Source: Gigaspora margarita | Lineage: Eukaryota > Glomeromycota > Glomeromycetes > Diversisporales > Gigasporaceae | Assembly: GCA_009809945.1 (NCBI GenBank) | Contig: WTPW01002441.1 | Span: forward strand, 25,465 to 89,464 | Reading direction: 5' to 3' | DNA: 64,000 nucleotides | Shown here: positions 34,505-47,332 of the stretch, piece by piece | Position numbering within the stretch: position 1 is the first letter of the stretch | Layout: every line of letters begins with the position of its first letter | Notes under the pieces: model-generated | What the model was told of the DNA's origin: nothing | What the model saw: the letters and a program-made list of their open reading frames with translations, nothing else | The model's database searches: none | Program-made: the position numbers and the translations under genes

Positions 34505-34754
34505 GTGTACTGACCAAAAGATCTGGGTTTTATACAAAATACCCATCAAAAAACTTACAAAAGATCCAAATATATTATATAGCAGAGGGTTTGTGCTGCA
34601 AAAAAAAAATTTTTAAGCATTTACATATTTTATACTTACAATAAGCAGTCTGAAATTTAAAAAAATCTATATTTAATTAATAGAGATCTTGTGCTTTGCA
34701 CCAGGTATTTTGCAATAGAGGATATTGAAAAAGTGGGTGCTTTGGTCAGTGCAT
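34505..34754. mobile_element. Small TA-target MITE
   Basis: Ends GTGTACTGACCAAAAGA and complement ATGCACTGACCAAAGCA, with TA on both sides. Interior ATAGCAGAGGGTTTGTGCTG and its partial partner GATCTTGTGCTTTGCACC. Non-coding. Confidence 0.6.
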
Positions 34755-35704
34755 TACTATATATCAAAAGATAGTATAGAACCTGTTTTATTTAGTATAA
34801 AATCTTATAAAATAGATAATTAAAATTAAAAAGCTTTTATATTTAGACAAAATAAATTTAAAAACTTTTATATTTAAACAAAATTAAATTTTTAATTTTA
34901 GTATATTTATATTTTTGGATTTAAACAAATTGAAAAAAAGAAATTAATAAAATTTTTTATACAGTACTGAATAGTATAAGACATCCACTCTATTCATATA
35001 AGTGCCAATTTTTGATGCATATATAATCAATTCTGATTGGCTAATTTAGATTTAATTGATTCCAATTGGTTAATTAAATATATATATTCTCTTTTTTTTT
35101 GCATTAAATGCCAATTTTTTAAATTATTATAAACTTTAATTCTTAATAACTCCTTTAAAACAAAAATAATAAAAAATCCTTCAACAGAAATGTAGTTTAG
35201 CAAAAAATCTATCAATTTGTTTAAGGGTTTTTTTGATTCAACTTGTTTTGAAAAATTATAATGATTTAAATTTTTATTAATAAAAAGTGAATACATTTTG
35301 CTATCTGGTATTGTAGAAATAAAAATTTTTAATAAAATTTAGAAATTTATAATTTGCACTATTGTGCACCCCTATAGTAGCAAATATAAATAATAATAAT
35401 TGGAATTAGAGTTAGAGTTAGGGTTAGAAGGTTAGAAAATTAGAGTTGAAGTTAGATTAGAATTAGGTTAGAATTAATTTAAAATTAGAGTCTAAGGTAA
35501 CATTGTAAAAGAAGCATTTTTTATTAAAAGTATATTACTCTAGTAAAATTTTGAGAAGTATAATAGGAGTGCACTATGGTGCATAGTATGCATTTTTTAA
35601 ACCACTAAAATTTATAGTCAAATATTTCCCAAAATCTATATAATAGATAAAATTATTTAAATATTTATATTAAATATTAAAAAATTTTTTTATTGTGAAT
35701 TAGT
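34755..35704. other. AT-rich stretch with TTAGGGTTAG words
   Basis: 35400-35490 has degenerate TTAGGG/GTTAGAG words, too irregular for a telomere tract. The 89-codon minus-strand frame at 35027-35296 (Lys/Leu/Asn-rich) has no family features. Confidence 0.4.
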
Positions 35705-37600
35705 ATATCTACATGGGCTACCAAAGCATTGTGAACACTTTTTAAAAATTTATACAAAGCTAAATAAATAAGATATAAAATCAAAAATTATATAAAATAT
35801 TAATTTAATCTAAAATTTTTAAATAAAATAAAGGTTGCAAAATTCTATGCAGTAGTTTTTAAGTTATTTAAAGTTATACAATTTTGTGTAATTTTATACT
35901 GGTACAAAATTAGTAATTGAGGGTGTGGCGACTTAGGGAAGTTGTTAAGTTGTCATCCCCCAAGCGGCAGGTCTAGGGTTCAAATCCCACTGGGACGCTT
36001 TGAAAAAATAGACCTGTGTTCCAGTAACTGCTTCTCGTCGATCGGTTGGGTACATTACCTGTAGGCCTTGGTACACCATCTCAAATGGGAGCCTTTGGGC
36101 GCACAAATCCAAGGAACTGGAGAAACGGAAACCCGTTTGGCAAGCCCCGAGTAAGGAGGTAGCAAAGATCTTTGACAGTGCTACCAAAACCAGAATATCA
36201 GAAACCGGAGCCAGAGAATCGGATGATAAGACCCTCGAGGAGGGGGTTCACCAACCTGGCTGCCGGAGTCGCACNAGAGAAAAAGGACCTATGTTTCGGA
36301 ATTAGTACCAAGAGAAGAAGGCCATATCAACCCTTCTGGGCTAACTGGTTTGGAAGTTTGTGGATCCGGTATAAGGACCGGTAGGATGGTGAGGTGGGTG
36401 CTGGGGTTGGAGCAAACCTTACAAGGGCAGAAGTAGGTAATGGTAGCAGTTTAGGTAACCCCTGGACTGCAAGTGTATAGGTAAAGCTGTAGCGTAAGTT
36501 ACCAAAGTATAGGTAATACCTGGGTGGGACAGGGACTGCTCTACCAAGTTTTCCGTCGAGGATAAATTAGTCCTAAGGGTGGTGATTAGCATCCGGTACG
36601 AACTCCAGGTTAGAAACTGGTGGCTGTACCGGTGATACAAGATGGTTTGGCAGGCAGATCAGAGACCAGAGGGTTTAAATAGGCAATGCCNGTATGNGGG
36701 TTGCAGGTATGGCAGCTAGTGTAGGACCCTCGGGTGGCTACTTAAATAGGCAACCAAAAGTTGCAGGTGTGGCTAGTTGTACTATTATCAATATAACAAA
36801 TGCCGGTATTCCCTTAAGTGAATACCAATAGCCCTAATATCTTGAATAAAAATTCCCAGTTCCCGAAGACGGACACTTTAAAAAAAAAAAATAAATAAAT
36901 AAACTATAAATTTTATTAAGTTAACTTGGTTACTGCCTCTAAATAAACTTGTTCTGCTCCCAAAAATACATATAATATCTAANCAAAATTAGTAATTTTA
37001 ATATATTGTAGTTTATATAATAATTCTAATTACTAAATATCATAATATATAAATTTAATTTTTTTATTAGATAAAATAATTTTTTTTAAATAATATTATT
37101 TAATATAACAAAATATATATTTTTTTAAAAATTTTTAAAATTTTTAAAAAATATTTATAAAATTTCTATATAGTAATAAAAATTCTACTTTTGGAAATTA
37201 ATTAATTTAAATTATATTTTAACTTTTAATTTAAAAAATATAAAAAATTCAAAATTTTTTAAAAAATTATAAAAAGTTCAAATTATATATAATTTGTTAT
37301 ATTAAATAACTTTATAAAAATAAAAATTTAGTTTATTTAATAAAAAATTAATTTATACTATAAAATATAATTTTAATAATTTTTTTTAATATTACTAGCT
37401 TTGTACTAGTATAACATTACACAAATTTTATTACTTTAATTATTTTTAAACTATTGTATAGAATTTTATAAATTTTTTTTATTTAAAAGCCTTAGATTTA
37501 ATAAACCTTTTAAATAATTTTTAGCTTGATATTATATTTATTTAGCTTTGTATAAATTTTTAAAAAGTGTCCACAATACACTAGTAGCCTCCTGTACATT
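35705..37600. repeat. Palindromic element interrupted by a retroposon
   Basis: Left arm TACATGGGCTACCAAAGCAT and right-arm complement TACAGGAGGCTACTAGTGTA start the repeat. Both then share GACACTTTTTAAAAATTTAT / AACACTTTTTAAAAATTTAT, ACAAAGCTAAATAAATA and TATACT(A/G)GTACAAA. The left arm is split by 35919-36983. The inner part is nearly pure A/T. Confidence 0.7.
35919..36983 (+). mobile_element. Poly-A retroposon with a tRNA-like head (SINE-like), copy 1
   Basis: A 14-bp TSD, CAAAATTAGTAATT, flanks it (35905-35918 and 36984-36997); the opposite palindrome arm shows the uninterrupted site. The head has pol III-type boxes: A-like TGGCGACTTAGGG (35926-35938) and B-like GGTTCAAATCC (35977-35987). 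A ~580-base body follows that recurs at 40888-41504, then AATAAA, then a poly-A run near 36879-36891. About 80-90 more bases lie between the poly-A and the second TSD. The 73-codon frame shared with copy 2 varies mainly at amino-acid-changing sites, so I do not call it coding. Contains N bases. Confidence 0.75.
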
Positions 37601-38441
37601 TGTACTGGACTATATATGAGAGAACAGCCAAGTAGAAACTAAAATTTTGGCTTTATTTTTATTATTTATTTTATAGTTTTAATTTTTTTTAATTTTAGTT
37701 TAATTTTATTTTTTAAATTATTTTATTTATTTTAAATTATTGTTATATTAAATTATTTTTAATTTTAAATATTTTTATTTTAATTAATTTTTATTTTATA
37801 CTTGTTATATAACTACAAAACAACTTGTAAAAAATCATTTCAAATTTTAGCCTAAATTAAGCTTAATTTAGGCTAAAAATCAAATAGACTTAAACTATTT
37901 TAAAATTCAGTTTGTTATGGGGTTGATTATCAAACTTTTAGCTTGGTTTTGGTCTGGTTTAAGTCTGGTCTGAATGTTTTGTCATGTTTGAAAGTTCGAA
38001 TTAAAAAAAAAAATAATAAAAATTAAATTCAAAAAAAAAAAAAATAAAAATAAATAAATAATTAAAAAAATAAAGCCAAGAGGTACTGGTTGGTTACTGG
38101 AATCCATAGAATAGCATAGTTGTAGTAGTACATAAAGAGGTACTAATAGAATGTCATAGTAAAAAGTGGCATAAGGAGGTAGCACATTATGTCATATTAT
38201 ACATAATGGCACATCCATTTTACAAAATGATACATGTCAAAGGTGGTACATATTGGCTCATTTTACAAAGAGTGAAGGGTCAATATATTATTAAAAAATT
38301 TTCGATATCTCATAATTTCACTAATGAAACTGCTCTGGGTGTATTAACAAAAAAGATTTCTTACAAAATTTTAGTTAGTTTGTTTATATTATATTGATTG
38401 TTAATATAAATTTATGTAATCTAGTATATATTTTTTTATTA
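37601..38441. other. AT-rich stretch with one perfect palindrome
   Basis: Around 37850-37875, AGCCTAAATTAAG joins its own complement to make a perfect 26-base palindrome. 38050-38220 has repeated GGTACT/GTACATA words. No gene. Confidence 0.45.
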
Positions 38442-38656
38442 CCGTATTCTATCATGAATAAGCACCCCTTTTTTGAAATTTCAAACTCAACATTCTTGAT
38501 AACTATCTTATCAAACTTAATAAAATTTTTTTTATTTAAATTTTATAGATCTATAAAATTTAAAAAAATTTTTTTATTAAGTTTGATAAGATAGTTATCA
38601 AGAATGTTGAGTTTGAAATTTCAAAAAAGGTGGTGCTTATTCATGATAGGATACAG
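38442..38656. mobile_element. Near-perfect hairpin MITE, TA target
   Basis: Ends CCGTATTCTATCATGAATAA and complement CTGTATCCTATCATGAATAA, with TA on both sides (38440-38441 and 38657-38658). Both ~105-bp arms pair with few mismatches and contain the GATATC-family plan (TTCTTGATAACTATCTTATC, AACTTAATAAAATTTTTTT, tip TATAGATCTATA). The ends resemble family E (C-Y-R-TAT, AATAAGC-ACC). Confidence 0.85.
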
Positions 38657-39254
38657 TATGTGTTAATTCTGTTAATTACTAAGCCAAAACCTATACTATT
38701 TGGACTAGTAAAGTGTTGCAAAACCTGAAACATTAAGAGTCCAATTTGTATGAGCATATAGTTTACCAAGAGCTAAATCCAAGCCTTCTATATACCAAAT
38801 ATGGGTTTAATCTGTGTTACCAAACCTATGCCTTTATACTGCCAGCTTATACTTTTATATTACATTTTTTTTATAGAAATGGTATTATAGCTTTATGACT
38901 ATATAGCATTATAGCTGTACCACTTTATGGCTTATAGCAATTATGACAAAAAATATGATAATACTATAACTATATTAATTTGTAAAATTAATTCTACCAG
39001 CAACTATATATCTAGAAGGTAACTCAACTATCCTGAACCCAAACAGGTTTGTGAACTTTGAACCAAACCTATAATCATGTTTGAGTCTAGTTCAAGTTCA
39101 GTAATTTGGGTTTAGGTTCAAGTCCAGGTCTGAAAATTTTAAAATTTATAGTTCAAGTCCAGGTTTGAGTCTGGTTTAGCCAGACCCAGACTGGACTGAA
39201 AACAAACTTTGAAGCCCTATTCAAAGTACACCCCATTATTTTATAGTTATATAG
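38657..39254. other. Gene-free stretch with GTTTGGGTTCAAGTCC-like words
   Basis: 39040-39200 contains several inverted and direct copies of CAAGTCCAGGT / TCTGGTTTAGCC-like words and probably is the remains of a short inverted-repeat element ending TAGGGCTTCAAAG (minus strand). Only one end could be defined. Confidence 0.4.
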
Positions 39255-40887
39255 TGCAAACAACCTAGTCCTGACAAATAAAATTGATAATATTCAAATT
39301 GCTAATCCTTTTTCAAAAAAAAAATAGTAACCAAAAAATACTATTTTAAACTGTTAAATCAAAACAAGCTAAACACTTCTACAGTTTTTAATTTTTTTTA
39401 AATCTGTTTATAAAAAAGTTTTAACAGGTTGAAGTTATAGTATTTTTATAATTAAATATAAAATTTGGCCACACTATATATATTATAAAAACAAGCAATT
39501 TGGCTGCCCTATATATACTAAATTTGGCTGCTCTATATATACTATATTTGGCTATCTTATATATACTAAATTTTTCGCCCTATATATACTAAATTTGGCT
39601 ACAATATGTCTATTAATTTGGCTACTAAATTTGGCTGACCTATATATATGAAACTTGGCTACTTTTGTATATACAATTTGATTAATAATAAAGTTTGATT
39701 GATTATAGCCTTTTAATTGATCATAATTGATTATATGTATAATTGATTATATATAAAATTAATAACAAAATTTGCTATTTTTACTCAAAATTTGATGATA
39801 GATATCTCGATAACTAGTGATCCAAATCAGTTCAAATTTTTATGATAGATAGGATCAATATTCTTCTATGTTATACAAAAATTTTAGACGATTTAGTCTG
39901 GTAATTCACTAGTAATCTCTCGTATACTATAGTTAATTGTTTTAAAAAAATTGACTATCATATACAATGATTACTCAAATATTACTAGACCAAATTATCT
40001 AAAACTTTTATATATCATAGTAGAATATCAATATATCTATAGTAAAAATTTGAGCTGATTTGATTACTAGTTATTGAGATATCTATCATCAAAATTTGAG
40101 TAAAACTAGTATAAATTTTTTTTATTTTTTATTTTTTTTTGGTATTAAGTTGAGGTTCTGCTTTTATCTTTATTAATAATTTAACTAGCTGTCTCTGTGA
40201 AGCTAGCTGTACTTTATACAAATTATTTGAATAAAATTTAATAAACTATATGCAAGAATTGAAGCTCAGACTATTTTATCTGCGACCTAAACCTACTAGA
40301 GTGGTCAAGACTCACCTAGATTTGTATAGTTAAAATATAGTTAGTAGAAGTGCTAAATTTGGCTTTAAAAGTAGACCATATATTTATTTTTCTAATTGCT
40401 TGTTCAATAGGTAGACATATACTAAAAGAAGTATATAATTCATCTGGTTGACTACAAATATAGCTATAGGTATAGTTTTGTATTTATATGATTTAGAGTA
40501 ATGGTTATTAGTTTGTCAATTGTTAGTATAAGGATTGTGAGTAGGTATATTTTGATTTTTTTTCTCCAAGTAGAAATATTGCAATAGTAGGGTATCTAGA
40601 TTTGATTATTAATTTGTTTATTAATATCTAGCAAGATTGGAATAATAGTAGTAGATGCAATTTTATAGAAAATCTTGAAGCTTTGAATAGATTGGATTAT
40701 ATGTATTGGTATAAGTCCTTTGAGTATTGTTTCTATATAATATAGATCAGATGAAGGTTGAAAAGTACTAAAGGCTTGATGGTTAGTAAGCCTATGTTCT
40801 AATTCTTGTAGTTCAAGATTTGATAGTTCAAGTTTGGACTTTTGTAGTATATTATGGATAGTATTTTGAATAATATTGTGTATTAGA

Positions 40888-41477
40888 GAATTAGGTACCA
40901 AGGGAAGAAGGCCATATCGACCCTTCCAGGCTAACTGGTTTGGAAGTTTGTGGATCCGGTATAAGGACCGGTAGGATGGTGAGGTGGGTGCTGGGGTTGG
41001 AGTAAACCTTACAAGAGCAGAAGTAGGTAATGGTAGCGGTTTAGGTAACCCCTGGACTGCAAGTGTATAGGTAAAGCTGTAGTGTAAGTTACCGAAGTGT
41101 AGGTAATACCTGGGTGGGACAGGGACTGCTCTACCAAGTTTTCCATCGAGGATAAATTAGTCCTAAGGGTGGTGATTAGCATCTGGTACGAACTCCAGGT
41201 TAGAAACTGGTGGCTGTACCGGTGATACAAGATGGGTTGGCAGGCGGATCAGAGACCAGAGGGTTTAAATAGGCAATGCTGGTATGTGGGTTGCAGGTAT
41301 GGCAGCTAGTGTAGGACCCTCGGGTGGCTACTTAAATAGGCAACCAAAAGTTGCAGGTGTGGCTAGTTGTACTCTCATCAATGTAACAAATGCCGGTATT
41401 CCCTTAAGTGGATACCAACGGCCCTAATATCTTGAATAAAAATTCCCAGTTCCCGAAGACAGACACTTTAAAAAAAA

Positions 41478-41504
<27 letters not shown>
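40888..41504 (+). mobile_element. 5'-truncated copy of the poly-A retroposon inside the LINE
   Basis: Starts at the point matching about 36299 of copy 1 and lacks the tRNA-like head. It ends in a long poly-A. The 15-bp TSD ATATTGTGTATTAGA lies at 40873-40887 and 41505-41519. Truncation at the 5' end with a poly-A tail is the hallmark of target-primed reverse transcription. Confidence 0.9.
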
Positions 41505-41508
<4 letters not shown>

Positions 41509-41929
41509 TGTGTATTAGAAGGAAATTATTGCAGGTAAGCCAGTGAAAGTAGGAATCAGGTTAATTATACTAAAAGCAGTTAGGTTGGGTGTAAAGGTAT
41601 GAAAAGATTTTGTGATAGTGAAAATATGATAGTAGTTCATTAAGAAGCATTTTACATTTAAAAGCTTTTAGATAGTTAAGTCTAAATTTAGTAATATTAT
41701 GTGTAGGTTTTTGGTTATGGTTAAAGTATTTCCATGTAGAATTCCAGTTAATTAAATGAGTAAAGCCTGACTATTCACTATTGTGTTTTTGTGAAGACTA
41801 CATAGCAATAATGTGGGCTTTACAAATATTCTAAACAAGATATCTAGTTGGATGTTCTATAGGGAAGTTATTCCACTGCAATATATGGTATTGGTTATAA
41901 ATGTTATTATAATTGAGCTGTAGAGTTGA

Positions 41930-42350
41930 TAATGAAGTATAGTAGTTTTTGGCTAGTGAATCTGCTATATTGTTAAATGAATTATCAGAATGTGCTTGAA
42001 CTTTAGTAAAATTAAGTTGAATATTAAGGGATTTGACTATATTAAGAAGGGTTTGCCATATAGGCCAGTAGTTGAATTTGAATTGTTTTGTAGATGCATA
42101 GTTTAGAGTAATTAAAGTTTGATATTTGGAGATAATTGATTGAGAGGCTGTGAAGATATGAACTTGAGAATTGCATGATACTATAGTGATTGCTAATAAG
42201 ATAGCTATTAATTCTGCTTTATAAAAAGATGGCCATAGCTTAATTGATGCTGAGAATTGATGTAAAACTTGGTTATTCAGAATTTGAACCCAACCTATGC
42301 CTATTGAGCAGTGATCAGTACCAATACCTGTAACTGAGCCATCGGTATAA
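41930..42350 (-). pseudogene. LINE RNase H domain
   Basis: Minus-strand frame FIFYTDGSVTGIGTDHCSIG (first Asp, 42336-42350), then YKAELIAILLAI (Glu), then HIFTASQSIISKY where the family has T-D-S, then KVQAHSDNSFNNIADSLAKN (last Asp, near 41950-41967). The order and spacing are those of type I RNase H in LINEs. The third catalytic Asp reads Ala. Confidence 0.75.
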
Positions 42351-43670
42351 AATATAAAGAAGGACTGTACAGTATTATTAAGAGCAATTTGTTGAAGAGT
42401 AGTAGTTGCCTGGTTTGGATAGAATATATTAGATACTATTTTATTATTAATATTGATTAAAGGTGGTTGAGGTATAGTTTAATAGCTGTAGAGCAAATTA
42501 AATCTATAAGATTTGCATGTAGATTAATATGAGATGTTGAAGAATATCGACCAAGAAATTGTGTAGAGAATATAATTGGAACTTCAAGTACAAGTAGGTT
42601 GAATTTTTTTAAAGTTTAAATGACAATTTGAACAGCGTTCAAATTGTATTTCTGGGGATGGATAAAATAAGGTGTGGTTGGTATTAAAGATAATTTTCCA
42701 ATGACTAATAGATGCTATTTTGTTATCCAGATATTATCTAATTTTTCCAATAATGATATAGTTATCTTGGTATGTAAGAATCCATGGTATAAGCTTTTTT
42801 GGAAATAATCTATATTGTAAGCAAATGAATTAATACTAGAAGATTGGTAATGTGGTAGTAGTGTACAGTAAAGTCCATGGGAAGTAACCTTATCCTCAAT
42901 GTATGAGAACTATAATGGTTGTCTACCTTTTGGAATTTGGTGAAGTCTTGGTGATAGATCTTGCCAGCAGAGTAAAGTGCTATTATCAGCAGTACAAAGC
43001 TGTTCTAGATATAGAANTTTGTGATGTCTAAGCTGTTTTTTNAATTGAATATATTGTNGNTGTTGAATAAGGATAGGTTCAATTGGTTGATGTGTATTAC
43101 TAATAGTTTTTGGCCATATAATTTCTTGATTAGCAGTTATTTGCATATTAAGATGAGTGAGAAGTTGATCCATCAATAATAGGCTGGGAATGTTGAAGTA
43201 TATTTGTAGTTGACCAGAGATTGTTTTGTAATTGTTGTAATCTAATATGTGTAGTTGTTCCTAAAATTGAGGAATCATTGATTCTATAGTGCTCCAAGTC
43301 ACTTCTCATCAAATTCTGATTGCTTTTTTAAAATCTTATAACTATAAAATCTAAAGATTTATTTAATAAATAACTGATAAAAATAAATCTTTATCTTTAG
43401 CTTTATCAAACTTATCAGTTAAAATTTTTTAAAAAGTTCAAATATCAAAATTATATTACATTAAAATTTAAAAAATTTATACAATTTATTATGTGAGCTA
43501 TAAAATTGGTGCCTTGTTGTTACATATAATTACATCAAAATTGGCATCACATATATTTGATCTACATAAAATTGGCATAAAAACAGATAAGTCAGTTCTT
43601 GACTAGTTCTAGATCTTTGTAATAAAACCAATAGCATTAGCATTAATTAAATATCTTTATCCTATAATAA

Positions 43671-45000
43671 TTTTTGCCCTTCACAACATACTGTACATAA
43701 ATACTATGTTTAGTTTCAATAAATTGGTCACATATGTATATTAGTTAGATCAATAAACGGAGTTTATTGCATATATGTATATCGGTTAGAACCCAAATTA
43801 GAATAATGTATTAAAAATAACAAATAAATAAAGTGAACAAGTTAAAAAAATACAAACCTCATGTAAAGGCGGCGTATAGTGGTTCACGATATAATGAGAA
43901 AAAAGAATAATGTTGAGGCAGAAAGGGCATAAATAAAATCGAATAAGAGATGACAGAAAATATTACCTAATATCATGTAGATGTGAAAAGTTCAAAAATG
44001 CACCCAACCAGACTAGATTGTATGTGGAAACATTACTTGTATAACAAGGAAGAACCTGGGCACAAAGAAAGTCCTCTTGACCCTAGTTATTCAAACAAAG
44101 TCTATTTACATCTCAATTGAAGCCTTACCATTATTAGGGTTTAGATATAATAGTTTAGTTGATTTTAGTTAGTCTTACTTGTAAATTTAAGCAAAAATCG
44201 CTCTTATTATTATTTTTTAATTGCTTGAGTTTTTGTAAGTTACTAGTGTATAGTTGCGATACTTATATGAAGGGTTCATTTTTGCCCTTCACAATGTACT
44301 GTATGTACTATGTTTAGTGTCAATGACTTGAATTTCAAATGTTATTGATCGATCACATATTTATATTAGTTGGATCAATTCCAAATCAGTAATAATGCAT
44401 TAAAAATGTGTCATTAATTTAAAGTTTAATATAGTAAACTAGTATATAAACTATATAAAAATAAAAAAGAATTTACAAACAAATAAATAAAGCGAATAAG
44501 TTAAAAAAATACAAACCTCATATAAAAGTGTAGTTCGAGAAGAAAGAGGCTGAAAGGGCAATAAACAAAATCGAATAAGAGATACAGAAAATATTACATA
44601 ATGTTGTGTAGAAGGACCCCAAAATGTATATAGATAGGTCAGGTTAATTATAGAGTTACTAAAAAAGAAAAGATCTGCAGAAAAAACTTCAAAAATAAGC
44701 AAAAAATTACTATAAATAGAAAAGATCTGCATAAAAATCTCAAAAATAAGCAAACTCATACCTAACCTATCTATGTATATTTCAGGGTCCTTGTGTGGAT
44801 GTGAAAGTTCAAAAATGCACCCAAACCAGGCTGGATTGTTTGTAGGAACGTTACCTGTATAACAAGGAAGAAACTAGCACAAAGAAAGCCTTCTTGACCC
44901 TAGTTATTTGGAAAAAGTCTATCCATGTCTCAATCAAAGCCCTACTGTTATTAGGGTTTAGATAGAGTAGCTTAGTTGATTTTAGTTAATCTTAATAGTG
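43671..45000. repeat. ~600-bp tandem duplication inside the DDE transposon
   Basis: Copy 1 begins TTTTTGCCCTTCACAACATA (43671) and copy 2 TTTTTGCCCTTCACAATGTA (about 44276). Both continue through AAATAAATAAAG, TACAAACCTCAT, AATCGAATAAGAGAT, GTTCAAAAATGCACCCAA and TATTAGGGTTTAGATA. Copy 2 alone contains the MITE at 44613-44791. No reading frame. Confidence 0.75.
44613..44791. mobile_element. hAT-type MITE (copy 2, uninterrupted)
   Basis: Ends AGGACCCCAAAATGTATATA and complement AGGACCCTGAAATATACATA. Flanks TGTGTAGA (44605-44612) and TGTGTGGA (44792-44799) match 7/8. The parallel copy of the tandem duplication lacks it. It serves as the clean reference for 13876-14680. Confidence 0.9.
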
Positions 45001-47332
45001 TTACTATCGTTTAGGAAAGCAAATGTATTATATTGTCCAATTTAGCTCCGATAGTGAACTTGAGTACTTTATAAGTATGGTTTGTGAGATCTGAAACACG
45101 TGATATGAGGTTACAAATATAAGGTCGAGTTTATCACTTAAAGATATCAGTCTGGAGTTACAATATTAACTTGGTTGGAGGAGGGTTATTCAGGTACATG
45201 GTTTAAAGGATACAATGTAAAAGTAATATAAAGGTTTTTAAGAGATGTTACCAATACTTAAGGGCAGGTCATAAGAGAATAGTTAAAGTGAAATAGTGGA
45301 TGCGGGGTTAATAGTGGTAAATATAATGAGGTACAAAGGGTTTATTAGAGTAAGGAAATATAACAATAAAATAAAAATTAATGTATCTACTCATAAGGAT
45401 TCGTTTATAAATAAAACTTTTGAGAAATCGATTTTTATATTTAGACTTATTTATTTTTAAAGACATTGAAGTCTGAAAGAACTTTTATTCTGAAAATTGA
45501 AAGTCTTTAAATACATTTTTTAGCACTATAATATTACTGTGCTACAACTATAATGTTTTCTTACTTTTACTTCTCGTGGCTTATGCAATGAAAAGCCACT
45601 GATTTTTGCTCGCATTTTGCACATTATTTTGCATACAAAAATCAGTCTCCCACCACATATGATATAATTACTATTTCTTAATAACTATTGTATGACTTTA
45701 CAAACAAACAAAAATTTGATATATATAGGTATCACAAGAGAAAATAATAAACAAATATAAAGAAAATAAATAAATAAATAAATAGAAAAAGAACAAAAAA
45801 TTTATCAAAACCCTAGTTTTACATTATATATCTCATAACAATAGTGTATAGTTGCAATACTTATATGAAGGTTTATTTGTTAACAAAGTATTGCTCTGTA
45901 TATTCAGAAATATATCACTTTTCATTGTAGAATAATAAAAGGCTATGAATAGAACAATAGGCTCTAAACTCAAAAGAAAAAAAATTTGATAATAATACTA
46001 ATTAATTTTTTATTGTTTGAATTTGGGCATACATTTTTACAATGAACTGGGCAATTGATTATAAGCATAGTCTTATGCATTAACAAATAATTATAAACAA
46101 TTTATCGCACTAATTTGAAAGTGCAATAATGATATAAAGAGTCATTTTTTTACAGGCCACAATTAAAATTGCTAACTTAAAGTATTTTGAAATACTTTGG
46201 TGAATTCGCCATTCTAAAACATATAATGCCAAAATCAGAGGCATCTAAAAAAATTAAAATAAGTGAATGAAAATTCATCTTAATATTTTAATTTGGGCTG
46301 ATAAGAAAATGTTTTTTTTTGTTTTTTTTTTAAAGATATTGCATACATATATGGCATACTAAACTAGTTGAATGTATTAAAAATTCATTAGTTTGGGCTG
46401 ATAGAAATATATGCCGTCTTTTTTTTTTTTAAAAAAAAAGAAAAGAGGTTCTGCAGTAATTCATTTTGACTTTTGTTACGTACTAAAATATTTTCTGTGC
46501 TTACAGAATACTGCATGATAACAATTATGCAATCATTAAATTCTATGATAACAATAGCAGCATGCAATGCAATATTCAATAACTATTGGAACTCAGGAAA
46601 GATTTATAAAATTAGATTATTGCACTAACTTAAAAAAGCAATTAATTTGCATCATTCATTTATTATAGCAGACCTTTAATTCCCATGACTCCAGTAAAAG
46701 CATAAATGAATTGATTTAATAAACAGGTTTCATAGATTGATTATACCACACATGCAGATAATTTATTATTATTATTATTATTAGATCCAGATAAAAACTG
46801 GATTTGAAATTTAAAAAATAAAATCTGGATTTGTAATCCTCTTTTGCAAATCAATATCCGTTATCCTTTTTATAACTAGATATATCCAGATTCTATAAAC
46901 CAGATCCAAGCACTATTTTTATATGAAGAAATTGCTTTAGAAAAAATATTTAATAATAGTCCAGATTTTTTTGGGTTAAATCCGATAAGATAAAACATTG
47001 ATTATAACAAGCTTAAATATTATAATACTAACACTAAGACTTTCTTAAAAAACTGATCAAAATTATAAACATAATCTAATATGTTTTCAAACAAAAAGAA
47101 GCGTGAATAATAAAACTTGAATATTTTTTTATTAATGATATTATATATCAAAAACTTATATAAAGTGATATTTTTTTGCTTAAGCTATATTTAAAACCAT
47201 TATATTAGTTTACTATGTTTTACATTATAAATTATAACAATGTCGAAGTCAACCCATTAAAAAAATGCTGCCAAAACTTGTATATTTACACAGAGTAGAG
47301 ATAATAGTAGAAGATTTTCAAAAACTGCAGGC
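45001..47332. other. Non-coding interior of the DDE transposon
   Basis: AT-rich with no gene. 46770-46915 is an inverted-repeat fragment made of CTGGAT/ATCCAG words related to the MITE at 57166-57352. TTTTTTTAAAAAAAAAG near 46420-46440 is a short fold. Confidence 0.45.

Noticed and set aside
35921-35995. A functional tRNA gene
   Set aside because: Box-like motifs are present, but the acceptor stem does not close and the sequence continues into a poly-A retroposon with TSDs.
36419-36640. 73-codon frame conserved in both retroposon copies (also 41009-41230)
   Set aside because: Differences between copies mostly change amino acids, so there is no sign of protein constraint.
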